DNA of 64,000 bases from Dyella marensis (GCF_900112865.1 NZ_FONH01000018.1:1-64000); one strand, 5' to 3'. Shown: positions 48,569 to 58,239, counted from the first letter of the stretch. Made by a program: numbers and translations. The notes: generated by a model from the sequence alone, not told the origin.

Positions 48569-49756
48569 ATGTCTAGCCAAACTCCGCTCGCGGCCGACAA
48601 CGCCGCTCCCCAACCGCAGAAGAACCGCCGCGGCTTCCTGCTGCGCCTGCTCGGCGTGGCGGTGATCCTCGCCGCCGCCGGCTGGACCGCCTGGTATTTC
48701 CTCGACGGCCGCTGGTACGAAGGCACCGACGACGCCTACGTCAACGGCAACGTGGTGCAGATCACCCCGCAGGTGCCCGGCACCGTGGTCACCATCGGCG
48801 CCGACGACGGCGACCTGGTGCACGCCGGCGACGTGCTGGTGAAGCTCGACCCGAGCAACACCGAAGTCGCCCTGGCCGAAGCCAAGGCCAGCCTGGCCAG
48901 CACCGTGCGCCACGTGCGCGGCCTCTACAGCAATGTCTCCGGCGCCCAGGCCGACGTGGCCGCGCGCAAGGTGGCGGTGGACAAGGCGCGCGCCGACTTC
49001 AACCGCCGCCGCGACCTGGCCAAGTCCGGCGCGATCTCCGCCGAGGAGCTGTCGCACGCGCAGGACACCCTGACCACCGCCGAGAGCGGGCTGATCACCG
49101 CGCAGCAGCAGTTCGAGACCAGCAAGGTGCTGGTCGACGACACCGTGGTCGCCTCGCATCCGGACGTGCAGGCCGCCGCCGCCAAGCTGCGCGCCGCCTA
49201 TCTCGACAACCTGCGCACCACCATCGTGGCGCCGGTCGACGGCTACGTCGCCAAGCGCTCGGTGCAGCTGGGCCAGCGCGTCGCCACCGGCGCGCCGCTG
49301 ATGGCGGTGGTGCCGCTGCATCAGGTGTGGATCGACGCCAACTTCAAGGAGACCCAGCTGACCCACATGCGCATCGGCCAGCCGGTGGAGATCCGCGCCG
49401 ATGTGTACGGTGGCAAGGTCACCTACAAGGCGCACGTGCAGAGCCTGGGCGTGGGCACCGGCAGCGCGTTCTCGCTGCTGCCGGCGCAGAACGCCACCGG
49501 CAACTGGATCAAGATCGTGCAGCGCGTGCCGGTGCGCGTGTTCTTCGACGACCCGACGCAGCTGGACCAACACCCGCTGCGCATCGGCCTGTCCACCGAC
49601 GTGGAAGTGAACCTGCACGACCAGACCGGCCCGATGCTGGCCAGGCAGGCCCCGTCACAGCCGGCTTTCAAGACCGACGTGTACGCCCGGCAGATGGCCG
49701 AGGCCGACAGCGCGATCGGCCAGATCATCCACGCCAACATGGCCGGCCAGAAGTAA
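48569..49756 (+). CDS. emrA: EmrA-like membrane-fusion protein
   Basis: 395 residues. A single inner-membrane helix (about 23-45) is followed by the lipoyl/barrel-sandwich halves (about 55-100 and 215-245) around a long helical hairpin (about 100-200), then a beta-barrel. GTDDAYVNGNVVQITPQVPGTV and IVAPVDGYVAKRSVQLGQRV are characteristic of EmrA/HlyD proteins. It links EmrB to the outer-membrane channel. A strong hairpin at 49765-49790 lies between this gene and emrB. Confidence 0.94.
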   Translation: MSSQTPLAADNAAPQPQKNRRGFLLRLLGVAVILAAAGWTAWYFLDGRWYEGTDDAYVNGNVVQITPQVPGTVVTIGADDGDLVHAGDVLVKLDPSNTEVALAEAKASLASTVRHVRGLYSNVSGAQADVAARKVAVDKARADFNRRRDLAKSGAISAEELSHAQDTLTTAESGLITAQQQFETSKVLVDDTVVASHPDVQAAAAKLRAAYLDNLRTTIVAPVDGYVAKRSVQLGQRVATGAPLMAVVPLHQVWIDANFKETQLTHMRIGQPVEIRADVYGGKVTYKAHVQSLGVGTGSAFSLLPAQNATGNWIKIVQRVPVRVFFDDPTQLDQHPLRIGLSTDVEVNLHDQTGPMLARQAPSQPAFKTDVYARQMAEADSAIGQIIHANMAGQK

Positions 49757-49764
49757 GCCGCCGC

Positions 49765-49790
49765 GGCGGATCCCCAGGCGGGGATCCGCC
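49765..49790 (+). promoter_or_regulatory. Intercistronic 11-bp hairpin between emrA and emrB
   Basis: GGCGGATCCCC and GGGGATCCGCC form a perfect stem with an AGGC loop, 9 bases after the emrA stop. There is no T-run, so it may stabilise or process the mRNA or lower emrB expression. Confidence 0.45.
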
Positions 49791-49837
49791 GGCAGCGCTC
49801 GCCTCGGCTCCCCACCGCCCTCCGGCACGCCTATCCC

Positions 49838-51367
49838 ATGAGCACTCAATTCCGTCCCCCCAACATGGCACTGACCACGGTCGGCCTGTCGTTGGCGACC
49901 TTCATGCAGGTGCTGGACACCACCATCGCCAACGTGTCGCTGCCGACCATCGCCGGCAACCTCGGCGTGAGCGTGAACCAGAGCACCTGGGTGATCACCT
50001 CGTTCGCGGTGAGCATGGCCATCTCGCTGCCGCTCACCGGCTTCCTCACCCGCCGCTTCGGCGAGGTGAAGATGTTCATCTGGTCGACCCTGCTGTTCTC
50101 GCTGGCCTCGTTCCTGTGCGGCATCGCGCAGAGCATGGGCATGCTGATCCTGTTCCGGGCCATCCAGGGCGCGGTGGCCGGGCCGATGTATCCGGTGACG
50201 CAGGCGCTGCTGATCTCGATCTATCCACCGGCCAAGCGCGGCATGGCGCTGGCGCTGCTGGCCATGGTGACGGTGGTGGCGCCGATCGCAGGTCCCATCC
50301 TGGGCGGCTGGATCACCGACAACTATTCCTGGCCGTGGATCTTCTTCATCAACGTGCCGATCGGCATCTTCGCCAGCATGGTCATCGGCGCCCAGATGAA
50401 GGAGCGCAAGGACGTCACCATGCGTCCGAAGATGGACTATGTGGGCCTGATCACGCTGATCATCGGCGTGGGCGCGCTGCAGATCGTGCTGGACAAGGGC
50501 AATGACGAAGACTGGTTCAGCTCCACCTTCATCGTGGTCACCAGCATTGTCGCGGTGCTGGGCATCGCGGTGTTCCTGATCTGGGAGCTGACCGACAAGG
50601 AACCGATCGTCGACCTGCGCCTGTTCCGCCACCGCAACTTCCGCATGGGCACGCTTTCGCTGGTGCTGGCGTATGCGGCGTTCTTCGCGATCGGCCTGCT
50701 GGTGCCGCAGTGGATGCAGCGCAACCTGGGCTATACGTCGACCTGGGCGGGCTTCGCCAGCGCGCCGCTGGGCATCCTGCCGGTGCTGCTGACTTTCATC
50801 GTCGGCAAGTACTCGACCAGGTTCGACCTGCGCCTGGTGGCGTCGATCTCGTTTCTGGTGATGGGCACCACCAGCTTCCTGCGTTCGGACTTCTTCCTCG
50901 ACATCGACTTCATGCACATCGCCGGCGTGCAGTTGCTGCAGGGCCTGGGCGTGGCGCTGTTCTTCATGCCGGTGACCACCATCCTGCTGTCGGACCTGCA
51001 GCCGCACGAGATCGCCGCGGGCGGCGGCCTGGCCACCTTCCTGCGCACGCTGGGGGCGAGCTTCTCGGCCTCGCTGACCACCTTCATGTGGGATCGCCGC
51101 GCGGTGGTGCATCACGCCCAGCTGACCGAGCACATCACGCCCTACGACCCCACCGCGACGCAGGCGCTAGGCCAGCTCGGCGGCGGCGATCCGCAGACGG
51201 CCGCGGCGGTGGTCAACCAGATGATCACCCAGCAGGGTTACCAGATCTCGTTCAACGAGGTGTTCCACGTGCTGGGCTGGATCTTCGTCAGCCTGATCGT
51301 GGTGGTCTGGATGACCAGGCCGCCCTTCACGGCCAAGGCCGGACCCGCCGCGGGCGGCGGCCACTGA
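49838..51367 (+). CDS. emrB: EmrB-like DHA2 drug:proton antiporter
   Basis: 509-residue major facilitator with 14 transmembrane segments. Motif C-like and DHA2 signatures are present: LDTTIANVSLPTIAGNLG in helix 1, the STWVITSFAVSMAISLPLTGFL segment, and GPILGGWITDNYSWPWIFFINVPIG. It exports hydrophobic drugs together with EmrA and the OMF. The ribosome site is weak and about 80 bases separate it from emrA, so its level may be set by the hairpin in between. A terminator-like structure follows at 51386. Confidence 0.95.
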   Translation: MSTQFRPPNMALTTVGLSLATFMQVLDTTIANVSLPTIAGNLGVSVNQSTWVITSFAVSMAISLPLTGFLTRRFGEVKMFIWSTLLFSLASFLCGIAQSMGMLILFRAIQGAVAGPMYPVTQALLISIYPPAKRGMALALLAMVTVVAPIAGPILGGWITDNYSWPWIFFINVPIGIFASMVIGAQMKERKDVTMRPKMDYVGLITLIIGVGALQIVLDKGNDEDWFSSTFIVVTSIVAVLGIAVFLIWELTDKEPIVDLRLFRHRNFRMGTLSLVLAYAAFFAIGLLVPQWMQRNLGYTSTWAGFASAPLGILPVLLTFIVGKYSTRFDLRLVASISFLVMGTTSFLRSDFFLDIDFMHIAGVQLLQGLGVALFFMPVTTILLSDLQPHEIAAGGGLATFLRTLGASFSASLTTFMWDRRAVVHHAQLTEHITPYDPTATQALGQLGGGDPQTAAAVVNQMITQQGYQISFNEVFHVLGWIFVSLIVVVWMTRPPFTAKAGPAAGGGH

Positions 51368-51380
51368 TCCGGCGGACATG

Positions 51381-51409
51381 AAAAACAACGGCCCCGTTCG
51401 GGGCCGTTG
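51381..51409 (-). terminator. Terminator at the emrB/pagL convergent junction
   Basis: CAACGGCCCC and GGGGCCGTTG form a 10-bp stem with a GTTC loop. On the minus strand it is followed by TTTTT, so it ends the pagL transcript. It also lies right after emrB on the plus strand. Confidence 0.8.
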
Positions 51410-51433
51410 CAATTTCGGGGGGGTCAAAGCGTC

Positions 51434-51961
51434 TTACAGATCGAAGCCCACGCCTACCAGCGCCATGGTCTCGCCACGGTTGGGTCCGTGCGTGCCGCCG
51501 TTGGAGATATGCCGGATCTGGAAGCTGAGGTATTTGCCTTGCCAACCCACCGTATTGACGAATTCGCCCACGCTGCTCAGCGCCATGGTGCGGCCGGTCT
51601 GCACCGCGCCCTGCAGGCTGTAGAAGAAGCCGTGGTACCAGTCGCCTTCGCTGCCATAGCGCAGGCGCGCGCCGCCGGCGACCAGCCAGACGTCGTCGCC
51701 GGTCTCGTAGCGATTGCCCCGGTAGCGGGCCAGGTCGCGGCCGCCGATCCAGCCGACGGAAACGTCGGGCGCCCAGGTAAAGCGGGTGCTGCCAATGGGA
51801 TGGGCGTCGAAGGTCGCCTCGACGAAGGCGGCGTTGGTGCCGTGCGAATCCATGTAGCTGCGCCCGCCCTGGACTTCCAGGTGGGTCGCGGCAGAAGCGG
51901 CAGAAGCCGCGCCGGCCATGGCCAGCGCAAGCGCGCTAAGAAAAACCTTATTCAAACGCAT
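51434..51961 (-). CDS. pagL: Lipid A 3-O-deacylase PagL (acyloxyacyl hydrolase)
   Basis: 175 residues. The signal peptide (about 1-24) is followed by an eight-stranded outer-membrane barrel. The catalytic residues fit PagL: H151 and S153 in RHISNGG and E164 in NRGE. The C-terminus ends ...GVGFDL. It removes the 3-O acyl chain of lipid A and alters immune recognition and envelope permeability. It is convergent with emrB. In other bacteria pagL responds to PhoP/PhoQ; no such site was recognised here. Confidence 0.88.
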   Translation of the reverse strand: MRLNKVFLSALALAMAGAASAASAATHLEVQGGRSYMDSHGTNAAFVEATFDAHPIGSTRFTWAPDVSVGWIGGRDLARYRGNRYETGDDVWLVAGGARLRYGSEGDWYHGFFYSLQGAVQTGRTMALSSVGEFVNTVGWQGKYLSFQIRHISNGGTHGPNRGETMALVGVGFDL

Positions 51962-52168
51962 GGGGATGCCTTTTGGGGGACAGTTCTTTTATGAACTATA
52001 TGGTTCAATAAGTGTCGTCGATCCCCGGTGAACTCGTAAATCCCACCTTCGTTCGACTCAGCGTTCCCCCAAACGCACCAATTGATTTAGCCCGGATGTT
52101 ATAGTGACGAATAATCGTCCGGGTAAAACAGCTCCACCCACACACTCCCTCCCCCGGATCACATAGCC

Positions 52169-52759
52169 ATGCACCCCAGTCAGAGCCAGAGCTGCACCGC
52201 CTTCGATGGCCACCGCCTGATCGCCTCGGGTTCGCTGCGTGAGGTGGCCTCCGCCACCAAGCGTGCGATCGACGCCGGCGCCAAGGGACCGGTGCTCGTG
52301 TTCGACGACCAGACCAGCCTGCCCGTGGAAATCGATTTCCGCGGCAGCCAGGACGACGTGCTGTCCCGCCTCGGTCTCGCCCAGGCCGCCACCGAGACCG
52401 CGCCGCGCGGCCCGGGCCGCCCGCGCCTGGGCGTGGTGGCGCGCGAGATCACCCTGTTGCCGCGCCATTGGGAATGGCTGGCCGAGCAGCCCGGCGGCGC
52501 GTCCGCCACGCTGCGCCGGCTGGTCGAGGATGCCCGCCGCAGCGAGCAGGACCGCGCGCGCCGCGCCGGCGAGGCGCTGGACCGCTTCATGCAGGCCATG
52601 GCCGGCGACCTGCCGCACTACGAGGAAGCCTCGCGCGCCTACTGGCGTGGCGAGCGCGACCGCTTCGACCAGCTGGTCGAGACGTGGCCGGCCGACGTGC
52701 GCGATCATGCGCGTCGCCTCGCGGCGGCGGCCTGGAACGACGCGGACGCCATCGCCTGA
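52169..52759 (+). CDS. DUF2239 family protein
   Basis: 196 residues of the DUF2239 family. An N-terminal CTAFDGHRLIASGSLREVA and FDDQTSLPVEIDFRG region is followed by GRPRLGVVAREITLLPRHWEWLAEQPGGASATLRRLVEDAR. The segment LLPRHWEWL...LRRLVEDAR looks like a ribbon-helix-helix or DNA-binding-like module. Function is not established. It lies 43 bases ahead of the MATE transporter gene on the same strand and may be co-transcribed or regulate it. Confidence 0.85.
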   Translation: MHPSQSQSCTAFDGHRLIASGSLREVASATKRAIDAGAKGPVLVFDDQTSLPVEIDFRGSQDDVLSRLGLAQAATETAPRGPGRPRLGVVAREITLLPRHWEWLAEQPGGASATLRRLVEDARRSEQDRARRAGEALDRFMQAMAGDLPHYEEASRAYWRGERDRFDQLVETWPADVRDHARRLAAAAWNDADAIA

Positions 52760-52802
52760 GACCCAGCTACCGCCCGCGCCTCCGGAACAAAACCAGCTCA
52801 CC

Positions 52803-54230
52803 ATGTCGCCGTCTGCTTCCCGCCGCCCCTCGCTCACCGAGGGGCCGATCGCCCGCACCCTGCTGCTGTTCGCGCTGCCCATCATGGGCAGCACGGTGCT
52901 GCAGTCGCTCAACGCGTCCGTCAATGCGATGTGGATCGGGCATTTCCTGGGCGAGTCCGCGCTGAGCGCGGTAAGCAATGCCAGCCTGATCGTGTTCCTG
53001 CTGCTCACCGCCGTGTTCGGCGTGAGCATGGCCAGCACCATCCTGGTCGGACAGAGCCTGGGCGCGCGCAACATGGTGGAGGCCAAGCGCGTGGTCGGCA
53101 CCGGGGTGAGTTTCTTCGTGGCGCTGTCGACCCTGGTCGCCGTGCTGGGTTACTTCAACACCGCATGGATGCTGCAGCAGCTGGGTACGCCGGCCGACGC
53201 GATGCCGTACGCCGTGCCCTACCTGCGCATGGTCTTCGTGGCCATGCCGTCGATGTACTTCTATAACTTCCTGATGATGACGCTGCGCGGCGCCGGCGAT
53301 GCGCGCACGCCCTTCATGTTCATGGCGATGTCGGTGCTGCTGGACATCGCGCTCAACCCGCTTTTCATGTTCGGCTGGGGGCCGGTGCCGGCGATGGGCA
53401 CGGCCGGTTCCGGCTTCGCCACGCTGATCTCGCAGAGCGTGGCCCTGGCCGCGCTGCTCACCACGCTGTACCGCCGCAAGCACTTCCTGCGCCTGACCGG
53501 CCATGAGCTGGGCTATCTGAAGCCGGATCCGGCAATCCTGCGCGCGCTGGTGTTCAAGGGCCTGCCGATGGGCCTGCAGATGATCGTGATCTCGTCCTCG
53601 GCGATGCTGATGATGCGCCTGGTCAACGGCTACGGCTCGCACACCACCGCAGCCTACGGCGCCGTGACGCAGTTGTGGACCTATGTGCAGATGCCGGCGA
53701 TGGCGATCGGCGCGGCGGTGTCCTCGATGGCGGCGCAGAACGTGGGCGCTCGCCTGTGGGACCGCGTGCACCGCATCACCCGCGCCGGCGTGGCCTACAA
53801 TTTTCTGTTGAGCGGCTCGCTGATCGCGCTGATCTATGTGTTCAACCGCGGCGCGCTGCACCTGTTCCTGCCGTCCGACGGCGATGCGCTCGCGCTGGCG
53901 CAGCACCTGAACATGATCGCGGTGTGGTCCTTCATGTTCTTCGGCGTCACCTTCGTGCTGTTCGGCGTGGTGCGCTCCACCGGCGCGGTGTGGCCGCCGC
54001 TGATCGTGCTGACCATCTCGATGTGGCTGATCCGTCCGCCGTTCGCCTTCGCGCTGATGCCGCACATCGGTGCGGACGCGATCTGGTGGAGCTTCCCGCT
54101 GGGTTCGCTGGCCTCGATGCTGATGGCAATGGCCTATTACCGCTGGGGCGGCTGGCAGAGCGCGCACATGCTGGCGCCGCCGGCGCCCGCGCCCGCGCCC
54201 GACGCGGTGGCGGCCGAGGCCGCCGACTAA
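52803..54230 (+). CDS. MATE-family multidrug exporter
   Basis: 475-residue inner-membrane protein with 12 transmembrane helices in two MatE halves (about 20-180 and 245-410). LLLFALPIMGSTVLQSLNASVNAMWIG opens the first half and VFKGLPMGLQMIVISSSAMLMM the second. It exports cationic drugs using a Na+ or H+ gradient. The C-terminal tail is Ala/Pro-rich (APPAPAPAPD). The start ATG at 52803 follows DUF2239 closely. Confidence 0.94.
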   Translation: MSPSASRRPSLTEGPIARTLLLFALPIMGSTVLQSLNASVNAMWIGHFLGESALSAVSNASLIVFLLLTAVFGVSMASTILVGQSLGARNMVEAKRVVGTGVSFFVALSTLVAVLGYFNTAWMLQQLGTPADAMPYAVPYLRMVFVAMPSMYFYNFLMMTLRGAGDARTPFMFMAMSVLLDIALNPLFMFGWGPVPAMGTAGSGFATLISQSVALAALLTTLYRRKHFLRLTGHELGYLKPDPAILRALVFKGLPMGLQMIVISSSAMLMMRLVNGYGSHTTAAYGAVTQLWTYVQMPAMAIGAAVSSMAAQNVGARLWDRVHRITRAGVAYNFLLSGSLIALIYVFNRGALHLFLPSDGDALALAQHLNMIAVWSFMFFGVTFVLFGVVRSTGAVWPPLIVLTISMWLIRPPFAFALMPHIGADAIWWSFPLGSLASMLMAMAYYRWGGWQSAHMLAPPAPAPAPDAVAAEAAD

Positions 54231-54237
54231 GCGCTGC

Positions 54238-54259
54238 CACGCGGCTGTCATGCCGCGTG
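54238..54259 (+). terminator. Short hairpin after the MATE gene
   Basis: CACGCGGC and GCCGCGTG form an 8-bp stem with a 6-nt loop, 7 bases after the stop. There is no T-run, so it is only weak evidence of termination. Confidence 0.35.
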
Positions 54260-54308
54260 CCTACCGTGGGCGCATGACCAGCCCCATCCTTCGCGGCCGG
54301 CGGCACGC

Positions 54309-55952
54309 ATGAGTTTCTCGCGCCGCCGCTTCCTGCTCGGCGCCGGCGGACTGCTCGCCGCGCCCCTGTTCCCCGAACTGCTGCGCGCGGCGCCGGCCAT
54401 GCCGATGGCCGATGGCCCCCGCATGGCGCCGCAGCTGGCCGAACCGAACCAGCCGCTGGTCAATCCGGCGACCTTGCCGCGCTTCGTCGACACGCTGCCG
54501 CTGCCGCCGGTCGCGCGTCCCATCGGGCAGCGCGAGCATCCGGCGCACCCCGGCCGCCGCCTGCCGCTCTACCGCATGGAAATGCGTGCGTTCCAGGCAC
54601 GCCTGCATCGCGACCTGCCGCCCACCACGCTGTGGGGCTACCAGGGCAGCAGCCCGGGCCCGACGCTGGAAGCGAAACGCGGCGAACCGTTCCTGATCGA
54701 ATGGGCGAACGCGCTGCCGACCCATCACCTGCTGCCGATCGACCATGGCATCCACGGCGCGGAAAAAGACCGTCCCGACGTGCGCACCGTTGCCCATGTG
54801 CACGGCGCGCGTGTCGGCCCGAATGACGATGGCTGGCCGGAAGACGCCTTCGCGCCCGGCCATTCGCTGCTCTACCACTATCCCAACGCACAAGACGCCG
54901 CGACGCTCTGGTATCACGATCATGCGATGGGCATCACCCGGCTCAACATCTATGCCGGTCTCTACGGCGCCTACCTGCTGCGCGATCCGGAAGAACAGGC
55001 GCTGGCGCTGCCCGACGGCGAGCACGAACTGCCGCTGATCCTGTGCGACCGCCTGATCGCGCGCGACGGCCAACTCTACTATCCGGTCTCCGACGATCCC
55101 GCCGCGCCGTGGGTATCGGAGGCCTACGGCAACGCCACGCTGTGCAACGGCAAGCTCTATCCGTTCATCGAAGTGGAACCGCGCCGCTATCGCCTGCGCC
55201 TGATCAACGCGGCGAATGCACGCCATTACGAGCTGAGCCTGTCGAGTCGCCACCCCTTCGTGCAGATCGGCTCCGACCAGGGCCTGCTGCCGGCGCCGCT
55301 GGAGCGCATGCGGGTGGAGTTGTATCCGGCCGAGCGCGCCGATGTGGTGGTCGACTTCTCCGGGCTGGATGGCCAGACGGTGGAGCTGCGCCAGCCGTCC
55401 GAACCGCTGCTGCAGTTCCGCGTGCGCAATCGCGGCGACAAGAACGCGGTATCGGTCGCCATGCCAACCGCGCTGCGCGCCGTGCCGCGCATCGACCCGG
55501 CCAGCGCCACGCGCGAACGCATCCTTACCGTCGGCGAGATGGACGACGCCAACGGCAACGCGATGATGATGACGCTCGGCGGGCATCACTGGTCCGACCC
55601 GATCACCGAGGATCCGCTGCAGGACAGCGTGGAGATCTGGAGCCTGGTCAACCTCACCGGCGACGCGCATCCGATCCATCTGCACCTGGTGCGTTTCCAG
55701 ATCCTCGAACGTCGTCCTTATGACCTGTTCGCCTGGAACGAGCGCAAGGAACTGAAGTACACCGGCCCCGGCCAGCCGCCACCGCCGCATGAGGCCGGCT
55801 GGAAGGACACCGTGCGCGCCGACCCCGACATGGTCACTCGCATCATCGTGCGTTTCGAAGGCGAGCCCGGCAAATACGTGTGGCATTGCCATCTGCTCGA
55901 GCACGAAGACAACGAAATGATGCGTCCTTTCAAGCTGTTGCCGAAGGGCTGA
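54309..55952 (+). CDS. Tat-exported multicopper oxidase (CotA/laccase-like)
   Basis: 547 residues. A twin-arginine signal (SRRRFLLGAGG) indicates folded export to the periplasm. Three cupredoxin domains are present. Copper ligands appear in the right order: HVHG (about 165) and WYHDHAMG (about 205) for the trinuclear site, then HPIHLHLV (about 465) and HCHLLEHEDNEM (about 525-536) with the type-1 cysteine and methionine. This layout matches CotA-like laccase/bilirubin oxidase. Substrates such as phenols, Cu(I) or Mn(II) are possible; none is shown by the sequence. The next gene is another exported enzyme about 200 bases downstream. Confidence 0.92.
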   Translation: MSFSRRRFLLGAGGLLAAPLFPELLRAAPAMPMADGPRMAPQLAEPNQPLVNPATLPRFVDTLPLPPVARPIGQREHPAHPGRRLPLYRMEMRAFQARLHRDLPPTTLWGYQGSSPGPTLEAKRGEPFLIEWANALPTHHLLPIDHGIHGAEKDRPDVRTVAHVHGARVGPNDDGWPEDAFAPGHSLLYHYPNAQDAATLWYHDHAMGITRLNIYAGLYGAYLLRDPEEQALALPDGEHELPLILCDRLIARDGQLYYPVSDDPAAPWVSEAYGNATLCNGKLYPFIEVEPRRYRLRLINAANARHYELSLSSRHPFVQIGSDQGLLPAPLERMRVELYPAERADVVVDFSGLDGQTVELRQPSEPLLQFRVRNRGDKNAVSVAMPTALRAVPRIDPASATRERILTVGEMDDANGNAMMMTLGGHHWSDPITEDPLQDSVEIWSLVNLTGDAHPIHLHLVRFQILERRPYDLFAWNERKELKYTGPGQPPPPHEAGWKDTVRADPDMVTRIIVRFEGEPGKYVWHCHLLEHEDNEMMRPFKLLPKG

Positions 55953-56149
55953 AAAACCGCGTTTTTTTGCGTATTCGCAAGGCTTTGCGCCTGTCGCCGC
56001 GCTGTCATCTGCGCGGTCTTCGCTGTCGCTTCGCTGCCAACGCAACGTCATCCGCGAAGACCATGCTCCGCGCCGGCCGCGTCGTCCACGCTGCGCGGCC
56101 GCATCAGGGGGACCACGTTGCAGCCTTTGCGTTGCAGGAGTCCAAAGTC

Positions 56150-58198
56150 ATGCCCAAGCTTCACGGCCGTCAGCGCTATCTGCCGTTCCTCACTGCTGCG
56201 CTCGCCACTGTCCTGGCCGGCGCCGCGGGTGCGCAAACCACTTCATCCGAACAGGATGCCGCATTCCGCCACGGTATCCCCGGTGCCGGTACCAGCCAGC
56301 GTCCAGGCCTGCCGGGCGGCATCGTCACGCTGCATCGTCCCGGCGAGCCGGGTGACCGCAGCGATCGCACGCGCACCCCGATCAAGCACGTGATCCTGCT
56401 GATCGGCGAAAACCGCACCTTCGACCATGTCTATGCCACCTACACGCCGCCCAAGGGCCAGAGCGTGCGCAACCTGCTGTCCGAAGGCATCGTCAACGCC
56501 GACGGCACGCCCGGCCCGAACGTCGCGCTGGCCAAGCAGTGGCAAGCCACCGACACCGGCAAGTTCGCGGCCGCGCCGACACGCACCACGCCGTATGCGC
56601 TGCTGCCGGCGATGAACACCGGCGGTGCGCCGACCCAGCCCTACTTCGCTTCCGCCGCCCAGGCCGAAGCAGTCGAGCCCGGCCTGCCCGCCGGCGAATA
56701 CGGCCAGCTCGCCAGCGGCGGCACCGGCCTGCCGGGGCATGTGATCGACACGCGCTTCCCCACCCAGCTGGCCAACGCGCCGGTCGACATGAGCGCTTCG
56801 CTCAGCTACGACGACTACGCCAACAGTCCCGTGCATCGCTTCTTCCAGATGTGGCAGCAGCTGGACTGCTCGATCGACGCGGCCACGCGCGCCAACCCCA
56901 GCGGTTGCCGCAACGACCTGTTCCCGTGGGTGGAAACCAGCTTCGGCGCCGGCAGCAACGGCGCGCCGCGTCCGGCCAGCTTCGACGAACAGACCACCGG
57001 CGAAGGTTCCACCGCCATGCAGTTCCTCAACATGGCCAAGGGCGACGCGCCGTACTTCAACCAGCTGGCGCGCGAGTACGCGCTCAGCGACAACTTCCAC
57101 CAGTCCGTGATGGGCGGCACCGGCGCCAACCACATCATGCTCGGCTACGGCAGCCTCATCTATTACGCCGACGCGCAGGGCCGCCCGGCCACGCCGCCGG
57201 GCAACCAGATCGAGAATCCCGATCCGATGCCGGGCACCGACAACTGGTACACCCAGGACGGCTACGGCGGCGGTTCCTACGTCAACTGCGCGGACGAGAG
57301 CCAGCCGGGCGTGGCCTCGGTGAAGGACTACCTGCGCAGCCTGCCGTACCGCAGCTTCCGCGGCGGCGACTGCAAGCGCGACGCGTACTACCTGGTCAAC
57401 AACTACAACCCGGGCTACCTGGGCGACGGCACACCCGCGCCGCTGGGCGCCGACCAGTTCACCATCCCGCCGACGCGGCAGGAGAACCTGGCCCTGCTGC
57501 TGTCCCGCCACCACGTGAGCTGGAAGTACTACGGCGAAGGCTGGGGCGACGGTAAGGAGAACGGCGAGGGCGGCACCTTCTGCAATATCTGCGATCCGTT
57601 CCTGTACTCCACGCAGGTGATGACCGATCCCAAGCTGCGCGCGAACAACCAGGACATCAACGATCTGTACCGCGATATCCAGAACAACACCCTGCCCGCG
57701 GTGGCGATCGCCAAGCCCGACGGCATTCTCGACGGCCATCCGGCTTCGTCCAAGCTGGGCCTGTTCGAGGGCTACGTGAAGAAGATCGTGGAGATGGCCA
57801 AGGCCAACCCAGAGGTGTGGAAGGACACCGCGATCGTGGTGACCTTCGACGAAGGCGGTGGCTATTGGGACTCCGGCTACATCCAGCCGATCGACTTCTT
57901 CGGCGACGGCACGCGCATCCCGATGCTGGTGATCTCGCGGTATTCCACCGGCGGTCGCGTGGTGCACACCTATTACGACCATGTCTCCTTCGACAAATTC
58001 GTCGAAGCCAACTGGGGCTTGCACGAGACCATCTCGCCGCGTGGCCGCGACAACCTGCCGAACCCGCGCTCGCGTCCGGGCGATCCCTACGTACCGGTCA
58101 ATGCGCCCGCGCTGGGCAACATGATGGATATGTTCGACTTCGGCCGCTATGCGCGGCATGACGCCGACGGCGCGGACAACGACGACCTACAGGACTGA
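56150..58198 (+). CDS. Secreted phosphoesterase, phospholipase C/acid phosphatase family
   Basis: 682 residues. The signal peptide is 1-28 (cleavage after AGA). The phosphoesterase domain (about 80-640) begins with the family motif GENRTFDH (E87, N88, T90, D92, H93) and continues with NFHQSVMGGTGANH, DNWYTQDGYGGGSYVNC and FDEGGGYWDSG. It belongs to the superfamily of Pseudomonas phospholipase C and Francisella AcpA; some members act on phospholipids, others on phosphomonoesters. AGGAG 9 bases upstream supports the ATG at 56150. A hairpin at 58214-58239 follows. Confidence 0.9.
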   Translation: MPKLHGRQRYLPFLTAALATVLAGAAGAQTTSSEQDAAFRHGIPGAGTSQRPGLPGGIVTLHRPGEPGDRSDRTRTPIKHVILLIGENRTFDHVYATYTPPKGQSVRNLLSEGIVNADGTPGPNVALAKQWQATDTGKFAAAPTRTTPYALLPAMNTGGAPTQPYFASAAQAEAVEPGLPAGEYGQLASGGTGLPGHVIDTRFPTQLANAPVDMSASLSYDDYANSPVHRFFQMWQQLDCSIDAATRANPSGCRNDLFPWVETSFGAGSNGAPRPASFDEQTTGEGSTAMQFLNMAKGDAPYFNQLAREYALSDNFHQSVMGGTGANHIMLGYGSLIYYADAQGRPATPPGNQIENPDPMPGTDNWYTQDGYGGGSYVNCADESQPGVASVKDYLRSLPYRSFRGGDCKRDAYYLVNNYNPGYLGDGTPAPLGADQFTIPPTRQENLALLLSRHHVSWKYYGEGWGDGKENGEGGTFCNICDPFLYSTQVMTDPKLRANNQDINDLYRDIQNNTLPAVAIAKPDGILDGHPASSKLGLFEGYVKKIVEMAKANPEVWKDTAIVVTFDEGGGYWDSGYIQPIDFFGDGTRIPMLVISRYSTGGRVVHTYYDHVSFDKFVEANWGLHETISPRGRDNLPNPRSRPGDPYVPVNAPALGNMMDMFDFGRYARHDADGADNDDLQD

Positions 58199-58213
58199 GT
58201 CCTGAGGTCACTG

Positions 58214-58239
58214 CGCCATGGCCACGGGGCCATGGCGCC
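58214..58239 (+). terminator. Hairpin after the phosphoesterase gene
   Basis: GCGCCATGGCC and GGCCATGGCGC form a perfect 11-bp stem with an ACGG loop, 15 bases after the stop. There is no T-run. Confidence 0.5.

Noticed and set aside
47057-49618. Minus-strand frame of 853 codons across the OMF and emrA genes
   Set aside because: It is the mirror image of two well-identified genes. The product is His/Gln/Gly-rich with no family.
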